A stretch of DNA of 33,941 nucleotides from JANTGF01 sp033791445 (GCA_033791445.1 JASJGS010000231.1:1-33941), one strand, 5' to 3'; shown: positions 7,973 through 16,763, numbered from the stretch's first letter. Program-made: numbers and translations. The notes: a model not told the origin generated them from the letters alone.

Positions 7973-9211
7973 ATGAAAAAGAAAATAATTCTTGCATATA
8001 GCGGTGGCTTAGATACATCAGTAATTCTCAAGTGGCTCATTGAAAAAGACTATGAGGTAATAGCCTATGTGGCTGATGTTGGACAGGACGATAACTTTGA
8101 AGAAGTTAAAGAAAAGGCATTGAAGATTGGTGCCACAAAGGTATATATTGAAGATCTTAAGGAAGAATTGGTTACTGATTATGTGTTCCCCGCAATAAAA
8201 GCAAATGCTGTTTACGAGGGAAGGTATCTGTTAGGGACAGCATTGGCTAGACCAATAATAACTAAAAGGCAAATTCAGATTGCCAAACAGGAAGGTGCAA
8301 ATATTGTATCTCATGGATCGACAGGGAAAGGAAACGATCAGGTTCGTTTTGAGTTGGGCTACCTGGCTTTAGATCCTGAAGTTACTATATATGCTCCCTG
8401 GAAGGACAAGGAATTTCTTGATTTTTTTAAAGGTCGTACCGATATGCTGGAATATGCCGAAAAGAATCAAATTCCAGTAAAAGCATCATTGAAGAAACCA
8501 TACAGCGAAGATGATAACCTAATTCATATTAGTCATGAGGCTGGTATCCTTGAAGACCCAAAATATACACCAGAAAAAGACATCTATACAAAGATGGTCT
8601 TACCAATGGATGCTCCCGATGAGGTAACAAAAATTGAAATCCATTTTAAGGATGGAATCCCTATGAAAGTTTCCTGCCCTGCTGATGGTGTTGAATTGAA
8701 TAAGCCGCTGGAAATGTTTAACTATCTAAATAAAATTGGAGGGGCAAACGGTATTGGACTACTTGACATGGTCGAGAACCGATATGTAGGAATAAAATCA
8801 AGAGGCGTTTATGAAACTCCAGGCTTAACAATTCTGCATCTTGCTCATATGGATATTGAAAACATAGCTATGGACAGGGAGGTAATGCGACTAAAGAATA
8901 TGTTGACACCGAAGTTCTCTGAATTGGTATACAACGGGTTTTGGTTTAGCCCGGAAATGGATTTTCTTATGGCAGCTATTAATAAAAGTCAGGAATTAAT
9001 TGATGGAATAGTTTACCTTTCTCTTTATAAAGGGAATATAATAGTTGATGGAAGGGAATCTTCCAGTTCCCTCTATGATAAAGAACTCTCTAGCATGGAT
9101 ATAGAGGGTGGGTTTGATCAGACTGATAGCAATGGATTCATAAGGATCAATGCAATTCGTCTAATGGCTCATCATGCTATTCTTAGTAAGCAGAACAAAA
9201 ATTACCTTTAA
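7973..9211 (+). CDS. argG: Argininosuccinate synthase
   Basis: Condenses citrulline and aspartate with ATP to argininosuccinate, the penultimate step of arginine synthesis. The 412-residue protein starts MKKKIILAYSGGLDTSV, where AYSGGLDTS (8-16) is the ATP pyrophosphatase P-loop of the family. The typical STGKGNDQVRFE motif (about 115-126) contacts citrulline and aspartate. Length is close to the usual 400. The gene follows argR by 103 bp containing a strong ARG box, and precedes argH by 10 bp. Expression is therefore probably repressed by arginine through ArgR. The ATG is preceded by an A-rich stretch rather than a Shine-Dalgarno sequence. Confidence 0.96.
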   Translation: MKKKIILAYSGGLDTSVILKWLIEKDYEVIAYVADVGQDDNFEEVKEKALKIGATKVYIEDLKEELVTDYVFPAIKANAVYEGRYLLGTALARPIITKRQIQIAKQEGANIVSHGSTGKGNDQVRFELGYLALDPEVTIYAPWKDKEFLDFFKGRTDMLEYAEKNQIPVKASLKKPYSEDDNLIHISHEAGILEDPKYTPEKDIYTKMVLPMDAPDEVTKIEIHFKDGIPMKVSCPADGVELNKPLEMFNYLNKIGGANGIGLLDMVENRYVGIKSRGVYETPGLTILHLAHMDIENIAMDREVMRLKNMLTPKFSELVYNGFWFSPEMDFLMAAINKSQELIDGIVYLSLYKGNIIVDGRESSSSLYDKELSSMDIEGGFDQTDSNGFIRINAIRLMAHHAILSKQNKNYL

Positions 9212-9221
9212 AATTAATATC

Positions 9222-10553
9222 ATGAAAACCTGGCAAAAAGGTACCCCGATCAATTTAGAGGTAGAAAAATTTACAATTGGTGATGATCCTAAATACGATC
9301 TGGAGTTGGCTTCATATGACATTATAGGATCAATGGCTCATGTAAAAATGTTGGAAGAATCAGAAATAGTATCACCTGATGAATCATCCTCAATTCTTAA
9401 TGAACTAAAAAGTTTATATGTATTAAGCAAAGAAAATAAACTTAAAATTGAACCCGGCATTGAAGACATTCATTCACAGATAGAGAAGATCCTCACTGAT
9501 AAGTTAGGAGATGCTGCTAAAAAGATTCATACTGCCCGATCAAGGAATGACCAGGTACTACTGGATTTAAAATTATATGCAAGAGAGCAAATTGAAGAGA
9601 TTGCTTTTCGGGCTAAGAATTTATTCGACATTTTAATTCAGCTTAGTGAAACCCATAAGGATGACCTTATGCCGGGATATACACATTTACAGGTAGCCAT
9701 GCCTTCGTCCTTTGGTTTATGGTTTGGTGCTTTTGCTGAAAGTCTAACTGACGACTTACAAATTCTTTTAAGTGCCCATAAAATTGTCAATCAGAACCCT
9801 CTTGGTTCAGCAGCCGGCTATGGTAGTTCCTTTGATATAAAAAGGGAAGTTACTACCAAATTACTGGGTTTTGATGATATGGCATACAATTCCATTTACG
9901 CACAAATGGGCCGATCTAAAAATGAAAAGATAGTTGCATTCGCTCTATCCTCTTTGGCATCCACGCTCTCTAAATTATCAATGGATATCACACTCTTTAT
10001 GAGTCAGAATTTCAATTTTATTAACTTCCCAGAAGAATTTACCACTGGTTCCAGCATAATGCCACATAAATACAATCCTGATGTATTTGAGCTTATTCGG
10101 GCAAAATGCAATAAGATTCAGGCACTGCCAAATCAAATTTCACTAATTAGTGGGAATCTATCAACCGGATATCATCGAGATTATCAGCTTCTGAAAGAAG
10201 ACTATATGGAATCCTTCAAGACCCTAAAAGATTGCTTGGATTTGACCCTTCTTATGCTGAACAATATCATAATTAAAAAGGGGCTTTTAGAAGATGAAAA
10301 ATACAAGTTCACATTTACTGTGGAAGAAATAAATAAAAAAGTGCTGTCAGGCACACCATTTAGAAAAGCCTATGAAGAAGTGGCACAATCAGTCCGTGAC
10401 AATACTTTTAAACCCGATAAAACTATTTCACATACCCACAAAGGCAGTATCGGAAATCTTTGCAATGAAAATATTCAAGCTAAGATGAATAATGTATTAA
10501 AGGAGTTTCCTTTCAAAAAGATAAACTCAGCTATTCAATCGCTGCTTTGCTGA
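9222..10553 (+). CDS. argH: Argininosuccinate lyase
   Basis: Cleaves argininosuccinate to arginine and fumarate, completing the pathway begun by the neighbouring argG. The 443-residue protein has the fumarase/aspartase superfamily regions: HTARSRNDQ at 103-111, the Thr-His pair in GYTHLQ (152-157), and the signature GSSIMPHKYNP at 276-286, whose Ser is on the flexible catalytic loop. The ATG at 9222 (MKTWQKG) was chosen, 10 bp after the argG stop. Its frame continues upstream into argG, but the internal ATG gives the family N-terminus. The last 27 bp overlap the 3' end of carA on the other strand, with no room for a terminator between them. Confidence 0.95.
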   Translation: MKTWQKGTPINLEVEKFTIGDDPKYDLELASYDIIGSMAHVKMLEESEIVSPDESSSILNELKSLYVLSKENKLKIEPGIEDIHSQIEKILTDKLGDAAKKIHTARSRNDQVLLDLKLYAREQIEEIAFRAKNLFDILIQLSETHKDDLMPGYTHLQVAMPSSFGLWFGAFAESLTDDLQILLSAHKIVNQNPLGSAAGYGSSFDIKREVTTKLLGFDDMAYNSIYAQMGRSKNEKIVAFALSSLASTLSKLSMDITLFMSQNFNFINFPEEFTTGSSIMPHKYNPDVFELIRAKCNKIQALPNQISLISGNLSTGYHRDYQLLKEDYMESFKTLKDCLDLTLLMLNNIIIKKGLLEDEKYKFTFTVEEINKKVLSGTPFRKAYEEVAQSVRDNTFKPDKTISHTHKGSIGNLCNENIQAKMNNVLKEFPFKKINSAIQSLLC

Positions 10554-11630
10554 GCTATACTCTTTGACTTTTTCTATAAATTCATCAAATAGGAAGGCAG
10601 TATCTGTTGGGCCTCCTGAAGCTTCAGGATGAAATTGTGTTGAAAATATTGGTTTTGTTTTATGCTTCATCCCCTCGTTTGTCTGGTCGTTGATATTAAT
10701 AAATAAAGGTTCCCATTCTTTTCCAAGAGTTTCATTATCAACAGCAAAACCATGATTTTGAGAAGTTATATAAGCCCTGTTAGTTCCCACTTTTAGAACT
10801 GGTTGGTTATGGCTTCTATGACCATATTTCAGTTTATAGGTATCCGCACCAGAGGCCAGAGAAAGTAGCTGATTTCCAAGACATATACCAAAAACTGGTG
10901 TATCACCTTTTATGGCTGTTTCCAGCTGCTTAATGGTTTTTGCACACATTTTGGGATCTCCCGGACCATTAGAAATAAATAGACCATCGTACTCTTCATT
11001 TGAAATGTCAGAATCCCATGGCACACGTATTACAGTTACATCTCTTTCAAGAAAGTTACGGATGATATTATTTTTAACCCCGCAATCAATCAAAAGCACT
11101 TTATGCCGGCCATCACCATAAACTTCCTTCTTTTTGGTACTAACCATTGCCACCAGGTTATCGTTATTTGGATCATACCACTCCAGGTCTTGCCCATTGC
11201 ATATTATTTTTCCAAGCATTGCTCCTTTTTCTCGCAATTTCTTGGTCAATGCGCGTGTATCAATACCAAAAATACCCGGAACTTTATTTTTCTTCAGCCA
11301 TTCTGCCAGGCTTCCTTCAGCATTCCAATGACTGTAGTCAAAGGAATAATCTGAAATCACCAAACCTGAAATGTGAATTTTGTCTGATTCATAAAACTTT
11401 AGAATCCCTCCTTTTTCTTCTGATACCGGAACACCATAGTTCCCTATCAATGGATAAGTGAGAACAAGAATTTGTCCTTTATATGAAGGGTCGGTTAAGC
11501 TTTCAGGATAACCTGTCATCGCAGTATTAAAAACGACTTCTCCGGCAACAGATTCGGGTGCACCAAAAGATTTTCCCACATATTCAGATCCATCTTCCAA
11601 TACCAATTTAATATCATGAATTTCAGTCAT
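10527..11630 (-). CDS. carA: Carbamoyl-phosphate synthase small subunit (glutamine amidotransferase)
   Basis: Hydrolyses glutamine and passes ammonia to CarB. The 367-residue protein has the N-terminal CPSase small-chain domain (about 1-170, with NTAMTGYPESLTDPSY at 35-50) and a class I glutamine amidotransferase domain. The triad is Cys250 in GICLGNQ (248-254), with His334 and Glu336 in FHPEA. A conserved NGPGDP lies at 221-226. The gene starts 12 bp after the PatB-like gene, so the two are probably co-transcribed from the promoter near 12860. It converges on argH and overlaps it by 27 bp. It is separated from carB by argR-argG-argH. Confidence 0.96.
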   Translation of the reverse strand: MTEIHDIKLVLEDGSEYVGKSFGAPESVAGEVVFNTAMTGYPESLTDPSYKGQILVLTYPLIGNYGVPVSEEKGGILKFYESDKIHISGLVISDYSFDYSHWNAEGSLAEWLKKNKVPGIFGIDTRALTKKLREKGAMLGKIICNGQDLEWYDPNNDNLVAMVSTKKKEVYGDGRHKVLLIDCGVKNNIIRNFLERDVTVIRVPWDSDISNEEYDGLFISNGPGDPKMCAKTIKQLETAIKGDTPVFGICLGNQLLSLASGADTYKLKYGHRSHNQPVLKVGTNRAYITSQNHGFAVDNETLGKEWEPLFININDQTNEGMKHKTKPIFSTQFHPEASGGPTDTAFLFDEFIEKVKEYSSAKQRLNS

Positions 11631-11642
11631 TTAACTCGTATT

Positions 11643-12812
11643 TTAGTTTAGTTTATTAACTGCTTTTTCTAATCGCAATAAAGCCTCCTGAAGAACTTGT
11701 TTTGGGCAAGCCAGATTCATACGCTGGAATCCTTCTCCTCCATCTCTGAATGTTCGGCCGTCATTAAACCCTACCCTAGCATTTTTAATAGTGAAAGATT
11801 TAAGGGCATCGCCTTCCAGCTTAAGGCCACGAAAATCAAGCCAGGCAAGATAAGTTGCCTCAGAAGGTACAAGCTTTATTTTAGGGATTCGGGTTTTTAA
11901 ATATTCATCAAGGTAATGAAAATTCTCATCCAGGTATTCCAATAAGCTATCCAGCCAATGATCTCCATATGTATAGGCTGCTTCGGAGGCTACTGCACCA
12001 AATATATTACCTCCACTTATATGAAATTTCCCCATATATTGCTGAAATAACTCCCTCTTACTTTGATCGGATATAATTACCGAAGAAGTAGATAGGCCGG
12101 CTAGGTTAAAAGTTTTACTCGGTGCCATGCAGGTTATAGTAATTTTTGCAATTTCATCAGAAATAGAGGCCATCGGGATATGGGTATATCCTGGCAAAAC
12201 CAGATCAGAATGTATCTCATCTGAAACAATCAATACATTATTTTCTATACATATATTCCCAAGTTTTTCAAGTTCATCCCTATTCCAGGCCCTTCCAACC
12301 GGATTGTGTGGATTTGAAAAAAGAATTAATTTGACTCCAGTGGATATTTTCCTTTTTAGGTCTTCAAAATCAATTTCGTATCGATTATTTCTATAAGCCA
12401 ATGGATTAAACACTCCTTCACGTTGATTATTTTCAACAACGGAAAAAAACGGGTGGTATACCGGCGGTTGTATTAAAACCTTATCATTTTGCTCAGAAAA
12501 ACATTGAACAATGAAATTCAATGCAGGTACAATACCAGGAGAATACAAAATCCAATCCTTTTGCATTTCCCAGTTATGCCTTCGTTGAACCCAATCAATA
12601 AAAGATTTGAAATAAGAATCTGGCCTTATAGTATATCCATATATTGGGTGCTTAGCTCTATCTACAAGGGCATCTGTTATAAATTCCGGTACGGCAAAGT
12701 CCATATCTGCCACCCACATGGGTATGAGATCCTCTTCTCCAAAATAAAAACCCCTGGCATCATATTTAACACTATGGCTACCTTCCCTATTTATTATTTT
12801 ATCAAAACTCAT
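11643..12812 (-). CDS. PatB/MalY-type PLP-dependent aminotransferase / cystathionine beta-lyase
   Basis: Fold-type I PLP enzyme of 389 residues. The N-terminus has PMWVADMDFAVP (31-42), diagnostic of the MalY/PatB subfamily. NPHNPVGR (167-174), SDEIHSDL (197-204) and the PLP lysine in APSKTFNLAGL (Lys233) follow. Members cleave C-S bonds (cystathionine beta-lyase, cysteine desulfhydrase) or transaminate; methionine synthesis from cystathionine is the most likely role, but the substrate cannot be fixed. The ATG at 12812 (MSFDKII) was chosen; the upstream extension would use a TTG at 12821. A good promoter lies about 40 bp upstream and carA follows after 12 bp. The operon link to carA has no obvious metabolic reason. 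Confidence 0.88.
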   Translation of the reverse strand: MSFDKIINREGSHSVKYDARGFYFGEEDLIPMWVADMDFAVPEFITDALVDRAKHPIYGYTIRPDSYFKSFIDWVQRRHNWEMQKDWILYSPGIVPALNFIVQCFSEQNDKVLIQPPVYHPFFSVVENNQREGVFNPLAYRNNRYEIDFEDLKRKISTGVKLILFSNPHNPVGRAWNRDELEKLGNICIENNVLIVSDEIHSDLVLPGYTHIPMASISDEIAKITITCMAPSKTFNLAGLSTSSVIISDQSKRELFQQYMGKFHISGGNIFGAVASEAAYTYGDHWLDSLLEYLDENFHYLDEYLKTRIPKIKLVPSEATYLAWLDFRGLKLEGDALKSFTIKNARVGFNDGRTFRDGGEGFQRMNLACPKQVLQEALLRLEKAVNKLN

Positions 12813-12853
12813 ATTCTGCAAATTGTCCGAAATTTATTAAAATATCCTTGCTT

Positions 12854-12886
12854 CAAAAGTATTCCTTAACAATTATTATTAACAAA
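12854..12886 (-). promoter_or_regulatory. Promoter of the patB-like gene and carA
   Basis: The minus strand reads TTTG (12886-12883), a 21-nt spacer, then TACTTTTG (12861-12854). This is a full match to the Bacteroidota TTTG / TAnnTTTG promoter. Transcription would start near 12847, giving a leader of about 35 nt before the ATG at 12812. Confidence 0.6.
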
Positions 12887-13012
12887 ATCTTTATCAGCTT
12901 TGTAATAATAAAAGTATAATCAGGCAAAAATATAAATACACTTTTGATTTTGATTGAAGATTTATGAAATTTAAAGCCCGTATTCAAATTCATTTCCTAT
13001 ATTTCGTAAATA

Positions 13013-13780
13013 ATGGATAAGGTCACCCCAAAAAAATCACTTGGTCAACACTTTCTGACAGATCATAATATTGCCAGAAAAATTATAAGGAATATCGATA
13101 TCGACTCCTGCAAGAATGTGATAGAACTGGGTCCAGGGACAGGTATTCTCACAAAGTATTTAGTTGAATTGGACGGAATTGACTTAATGCTAGTAGAAAT
13201 TGATAAGCAATCTGTTCAGTGGTTGGCAATACATTATCCAGAATTGGAAAATAAAACAATCAATAAAGATTTCCTAAAATTGGATGTTGGCACTTTTTTC
13301 CACCAACCCTTTATTCTTATTGGAAATTTCCCTTATAATATTTCGAGTCAAATTTTCTTTAAAGTACTGGAATACAAAGATCTGGTTATCGAAGTCGTAT
13401 GCATGATACAGAAAGAAGTTGCCGAAAGAATAAATGCCGGGCCAGGATCAAAAACATACGGAATTCTAAGTGTATTCTTACAAACATTTTATGATATTGA
13501 GTACCTCTTTACCGTGAACGAAAATGTATTTAATCCTCCTCCAAAAGTAAAATCAGCTGTAATAAAACTTAATCGAAATAATAGGACAAGTCTCCCTTGT
13601 AGCCTGGAATTGTTCTTTAAAGTAGTGAAAGCATCTTTTAATCAACGTAGAAAAATGATGCGCAATTCCCTAAAGGCTATTTCCCCTGAATTGCCTGATA
13701 CTATTCTTCTACAAAAAAGGCCTGAACAACTTGGTGTGGAAGATTTTATTAAACTGACTGCCTTGATTGAAAAAAAGTAG
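13013..13780 (+). CDS. rsmA: 16S rRNA (adenine1518-N6/adenine1519-N6)-dimethyltransferase
   Basis: Also called KsgA. It dimethylates two adjacent adenines in the 3' terminal hairpin of 16S rRNA, a late small-subunit assembly step; loss gives kasugamycin resistance. The 255-residue protein begins with the family motif KKSLGQHFL (7-15). The SAM-binding motif ELGPGTG lies at 38-44, the acidic strand VEID at 61-64, and motif IV NFPY at 105-108, with Phe where many members have Leu or Ile. The C-terminal basic region includes SFNQRRKMMRNSL. It is divergent from the patB-like gene with 200 bp between them, and 40 bp upstream of mgtE on the same strand. No perfect promoter was seen directly before it; TATATTTC at 12999 is too close to the ATG. 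Confidence 0.96.
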   Translation: MDKVTPKKSLGQHFLTDHNIARKIIRNIDIDSCKNVIELGPGTGILTKYLVELDGIDLMLVEIDKQSVQWLAIHYPELENKTINKDFLKLDVGTFFHQPFILIGNFPYNISSQIFFKVLEYKDLVIEVVCMIQKEVAERINAGPGSKTYGILSVFLQTFYDIEYLFTVNENVFNPPPKVKSAVIKLNRNNRTSLPCSLELFFKVVKASFNQRRKMMRNSLKAISPELPDTILLQKRPEQLGVEDFIKLTALIEKK

Positions 13781-13820
13781 CGAAAAATACTTAATTTAAG
13801 ACCCTGAAAAATCATTGGTT

Positions 13821-15179
13821 ATGTCATTCGAACTAACAAAAGAATTTATTGAGAATATTCGCACTGTGATAGATTCAGCGAATGAGAATTCTGCATTAGA
13901 GATTTTAGATAATCTCCATGCTGCTGATATCGCTGATATCTATAATGAGCTGAATGTTGAAGAAGCAAAATTTCTATACTTGCTTCTTGAAAAAGAAAAA
14001 GCTGCTGATGTTATTTCTGAACTGGACGAAGATGATCGGGAGCGCTTTTTAAAAGCTCTGCCAAGTGATGTAATAGCAAAGCAATTTATAGAAAAAATGG
14101 ATTCTGATGACGCTGCCGACGTCATTGGTGAAATGGATGAAGAAAAGCAGGAGGAGATTCTTTCCCATATTGAAGACATTGAACAAGCCGGGGATATTGT
14201 TGACCTGATGAGCTATGATGAGGATTCTGCCGGAGGGTTGATGGCCAAGGAACTTGTTAAGGTAAACGAAAACTGGACACTTACTACCTGCTTGAGAGAG
14301 ATGAGAAAGCAGGTAGAAGAAATGGATGAGGTCTATTATGTTTATGTAGTAGACGATGACAATATTCTTCAGGGTACATTATCATTGAAAAAAATGCTGT
14401 TAAGTGACAACCGTAAAAGGGTAAGAGATTTCTTCAATGCGGAAGTTATTTCAGTTAGAACAGAAACTCACTCTGAAGAAGTAACAAAAATAATGGAAAA
14501 GTATGACCTTGTTGCACTCCCGGTAGTTGATTCAATTGGCCGATTAATGGGTCGGATTACTATTGACGATGTAGTTGATGTGATAATGGAGGAGGCCGAA
14601 AAGGATTACCAGATGGCTTCTGGTATTTCGGCTGATGTGGAATCAACTGACAGTGTATGGATGCTTACCAGAGCCCGAATTCCATGGTTACTTATTGGAT
14701 TATTCGGAGGCATTCTGGTTGCCAAGCTAATTGGAATTTATGAAATTGACCTGGGGATGTACCCAGAGATGGCATTTTTTATTCCTCTTATTGCAGCTAT
14801 GGGAGGAAATGTTGGAGTTCAATCCTCTGCAATTATTGTGCAGGGTCTGGCCAACAACACTTTAGGAATAGAAAGCACTTCAAAAAAGTTATTCAGAGAA
14901 TTCCTGGTAGCTTGTGTCAACGGCCTGGTATTGGCTGCCTTAATTTTTGGATATAATTTATTATCGAGTGACTCATTTGCGCTAACTCTTACTGTTAGTA
15001 TAGCCTTGTTCTCTGTAATAGTTTTTGCAGCCTTATTTGGAACGTTTATTCCACTTATACTCGATAAATTTAAAATAGATCCTGCCCTCGCAACCGGTCC
15101 ATTTATTACTACCCTGAATGATATTATGGGTCTATTTATGTACCTGATGATTGGAAGGTTTTTGTATACAATATTCTAA
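13821..15179 (+). CDS. mgtE: Magnesium transporter MgtE
   Basis: Mg2+-gated Mg2+ channel of the inner membrane, 452 residues. Order of parts: an acidic cytoplasmic N domain of alpha-helical repeats (about 1-130, with DAADVIGEMDEE), two CBS domains (about 135-255) that sense Mg2+, a plug helix, and five membrane segments (about 285-452). The membrane part contains AAMGGNVGVQSSA and, in the last segments, ALATGPFITTLNDIMGL, where the conserved Asp lines the ion pore. The ATG at 13821 was chosen; the frame can be extended two codons only with a TTG. The gene lies 40 bp after rsmA and is probably co-transcribed with it. No M-box-like leader fits in that gap. Confidence 0.95.
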   Translation: MSFELTKEFIENIRTVIDSANENSALEILDNLHAADIADIYNELNVEEAKFLYLLLEKEKAADVISELDEDDRERFLKALPSDVIAKQFIEKMDSDDAADVIGEMDEEKQEEILSHIEDIEQAGDIVDLMSYDEDSAGGLMAKELVKVNENWTLTTCLREMRKQVEEMDEVYYVYVVDDDNILQGTLSLKKMLLSDNRKRVRDFFNAEVISVRTETHSEEVTKIMEKYDLVALPVVDSIGRLMGRITIDDVVDVIMEEAEKDYQMASGISADVESTDSVWMLTRARIPWLLIGLFGGILVAKLIGIYEIDLGMYPEMAFFIPLIAAMGGNVGVQSSAIIVQGLANNTLGIESTSKKLFREFLVACVNGLVLAALIFGYNLLSSDSFALTLTVSIALFSVIVFAALFGTFIPLILDKFKIDPALATGPFITTLNDIMGLFMYLMIGRFLYTIF

Positions 15180-15220
15180 TACCAGTATCAGTAAAAGATT
15201 ATTAATATTGGGAGTTTAAA

Positions 15221-16468
15221 TTAAAATGTAGTACCGATGGCTTCAACAGGGTCTAATTTTGAAGCCGACCTGGCTGGTGAATAGCCTGAAATAATCCCAA
15301 TAGATCCGGAGATAAACATGGCCAGTAAAGCATTATCCAGGGTAAGATGAATATTTAAATCCCAAACCTGATTCATTACCAGGGTCCCAATGGAAACCAT
15401 AATTAAACCCAATATACCCCCAACCATTGAGAGAAGAATTGACTCGTATAAAAATTGCTGCAGAATAAAATTATTTTTGGCACCAAGTGCTTTCTGAATT
15501 CCAATTATATTGGTTCGCTCTTTTACCGAGACAAACATGATGTTGGCAATTCCAAACCCCCCGACCAAAATTGAAAAGCCACCAATAATCCAGCCTCCAA
15601 CATTGATCCCGGCAAAGACAGCATCAAAACCCTGTGATATCAAACTGGCCTGGTTCAGTGCAAAGTCATCTTTTTCACCCGGCTTAAGTCTTCTGATTGC
15701 CCTCATGGTTGCCGTTAAATCATCTCTAAATTCAGCTATGGAAATATCTGGTTTTGCCTTAGCTATAATCATAGGGCTCAAGAAGTCACTCCTCAGGTTT
15801 ACCAGGTTCCTTATGTAATTTATAGGAACCGAAATTACCTCATCAAATCCATCATCACCAATTCCACCTACACCTTCTTTCTTCAGCACTCCAATTACTC
15901 TGGATTTTGCACCTCTCACTGTAATTACCTGACCAATCGGATCTACATTCTCGAATAATTTCTCTGCCAGTACGGCACCAATGATGGCCACATTTTTTCC
16001 ACTGCTTGATTCAAATAAGGAAAAATACCTTCCCTTTTCGATTTCAAAAGACCGAATATCCTGGTAATCATGAGTAAATGAGAAAAAACCAATATTTTCA
16101 GCAGAATTATTTTTGTATTTTACTGTCACTTGTGTTTGAACAGCAAAAGCAATTGCTTCTGCAGAACGCATTCTTCTCTTCAATTCTTCATATTCCCTGA
16201 AATTTGGTAAAGGTCTTTTCATAATCTCCCACCACTCCAGGTCAGGATTCATGCCCCAGGGCCATTTATGAACGTATATGGTATTATCTCCCAGAGAGGC
16301 AATATTTTCCTTAATGGAAGATTCCATCCAATCCAAAACCGTAAAAACAGTGATAATTGCAAAAATACCAATGGTAATACCAAACAAGGAAAGGAAAGTA
16401 CGTAGCTTGTTCACAATCACAGAGTGATAGGCAAACAAAATACTTTCTCTAAGAAGCTTAAAAAACAT
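15221..16468 (-). CDS. MacB/FtsX-type ABC transporter permease
   Basis: A 415-residue MacB-like permease with one N-terminal membrane helix after VNKLRTFLSLFGITIGIFAI, a large periplasmic MacB_PCD domain (containing KWPWGMNP and DYQDIRSFEIEKGRYFS), and three C-terminal helices. The cytoplasmic loop motif KERTNIIGIQKALGAK is typical of FtsX-family permeases. These proteins work with an ATPase in lipoprotein release, export or signalling by mechanotransmission; no ATPase gene is nearby, so the substrate is unknown. The frame allows an ATG at 16507, but a perfect -7 element TACTTTTG at 16517-16510 would put the transcript start inside that extension. The ATG at 16468 (MFFKLLRES) is therefore preferred and fits the usual family start. 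Confidence 0.85.
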   Translation of the reverse strand: MFFKLLRESILFAYHSVIVNKLRTFLSLFGITIGIFAIITVFTVLDWMESSIKENIASLGDNTIYVHKWPWGMNPDLEWWEIMKRPLPNFREYEELKRRMRSAEAIAFAVQTQVTVKYKNNSAENIGFFSFTHDYQDIRSFEIEKGRYFSLFESSSGKNVAIIGAVLAEKLFENVDPIGQVITVRGAKSRVIGVLKKEGVGGIGDDGFDEVISVPINYIRNLVNLRSDFLSPMIIAKAKPDISIAEFRDDLTATMRAIRRLKPGEKDDFALNQASLISQGFDAVFAGINVGGWIIGGFSILVGGFGIANIMFVSVKERTNIIGIQKALGAKNNFILQQFLYESILLSMVGGILGLIMVSIGTLVMNQVWDLNIHLTLDNALLAMFISGSIGIISGYSPARSASKLDPVEAIGTTF

Positions 16469-16509
16469 TACTCTATTAAATATTTTATGCCTATTGAAGT
16501 CAGGCATAA

Positions 16510-16517
16510 CAAAAGTA
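16510..16517 (-). promoter_or_regulatory. Candidate -7 promoter element of the MacB-like permease gene
   Basis: The minus strand reads TACTTTTG, identical to the -7 elements before the patB-like gene and gpsA. It ends 3 nt before the ATG at 16507, so transcription should begin downstream of that ATG; this decides the start in favour of 16468. No good TTG -33 box was found. Confidence 0.45.
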
Positions 16518-16710
16518 TAATAGATTTTCGATTAAAGTATAACTAATTTCAATTAATTACGTATATTTTTTATGTTGACCTATATTAAAATAAGCCAGTT
16601 TCTAATCCCACTTCTTCCAAATAGAAATTAGTTAAAAATTATTGATTTGATTAACAAATAAATCGCTTAAAAATAATGATTTATCAAGTTTCATTAATAA
16701 ATAAAATTGC

Positions 16711-16738
16711 TATTTTTACGCTCGTTCTGAAAAACGAG
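16711..16738 (+). promoter_or_regulatory. Candidate purH promoter -7 element and leader stem-loop
   Basis: TATTTTTA at 16711-16718 differs from TAnnTTTG only at the last base. Directly after it lies a perfect 6-bp inverted repeat CTCGTT (16721-16726) and AACGAG (16733-16738) with the loop CTGAAA. The stem would form at the very 5' end of the purH transcript, where it could protect the mRNA or act as an operator. No known riboswitch was recognised. The rest of the 295-bp gap before purH is AT-rich with nothing else seen. Confidence 0.35.
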
Positions 16739-16763
16739 TTTCGCAAAGTTTAATACCCTATAA

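Noticed and set aside
9174..9221. argH starting inside argG
   Set aside because: The extension overlaps argG and has no homology; the ATG at 9222 is 10 bp after the argG stop and gives the family N-terminus.
12489..12869. Open frame of 126 codons opposite the patB-like gene
   Set aside because: It overlaps a well-supported gene and its promoter, and the translated sequence shows no domain.
12999..13006. TATATTTC as the rsmA -7 element
   Set aside because: One mismatch to TAnnTTTG, no -33 box, and the transcript would start at the ATG itself.
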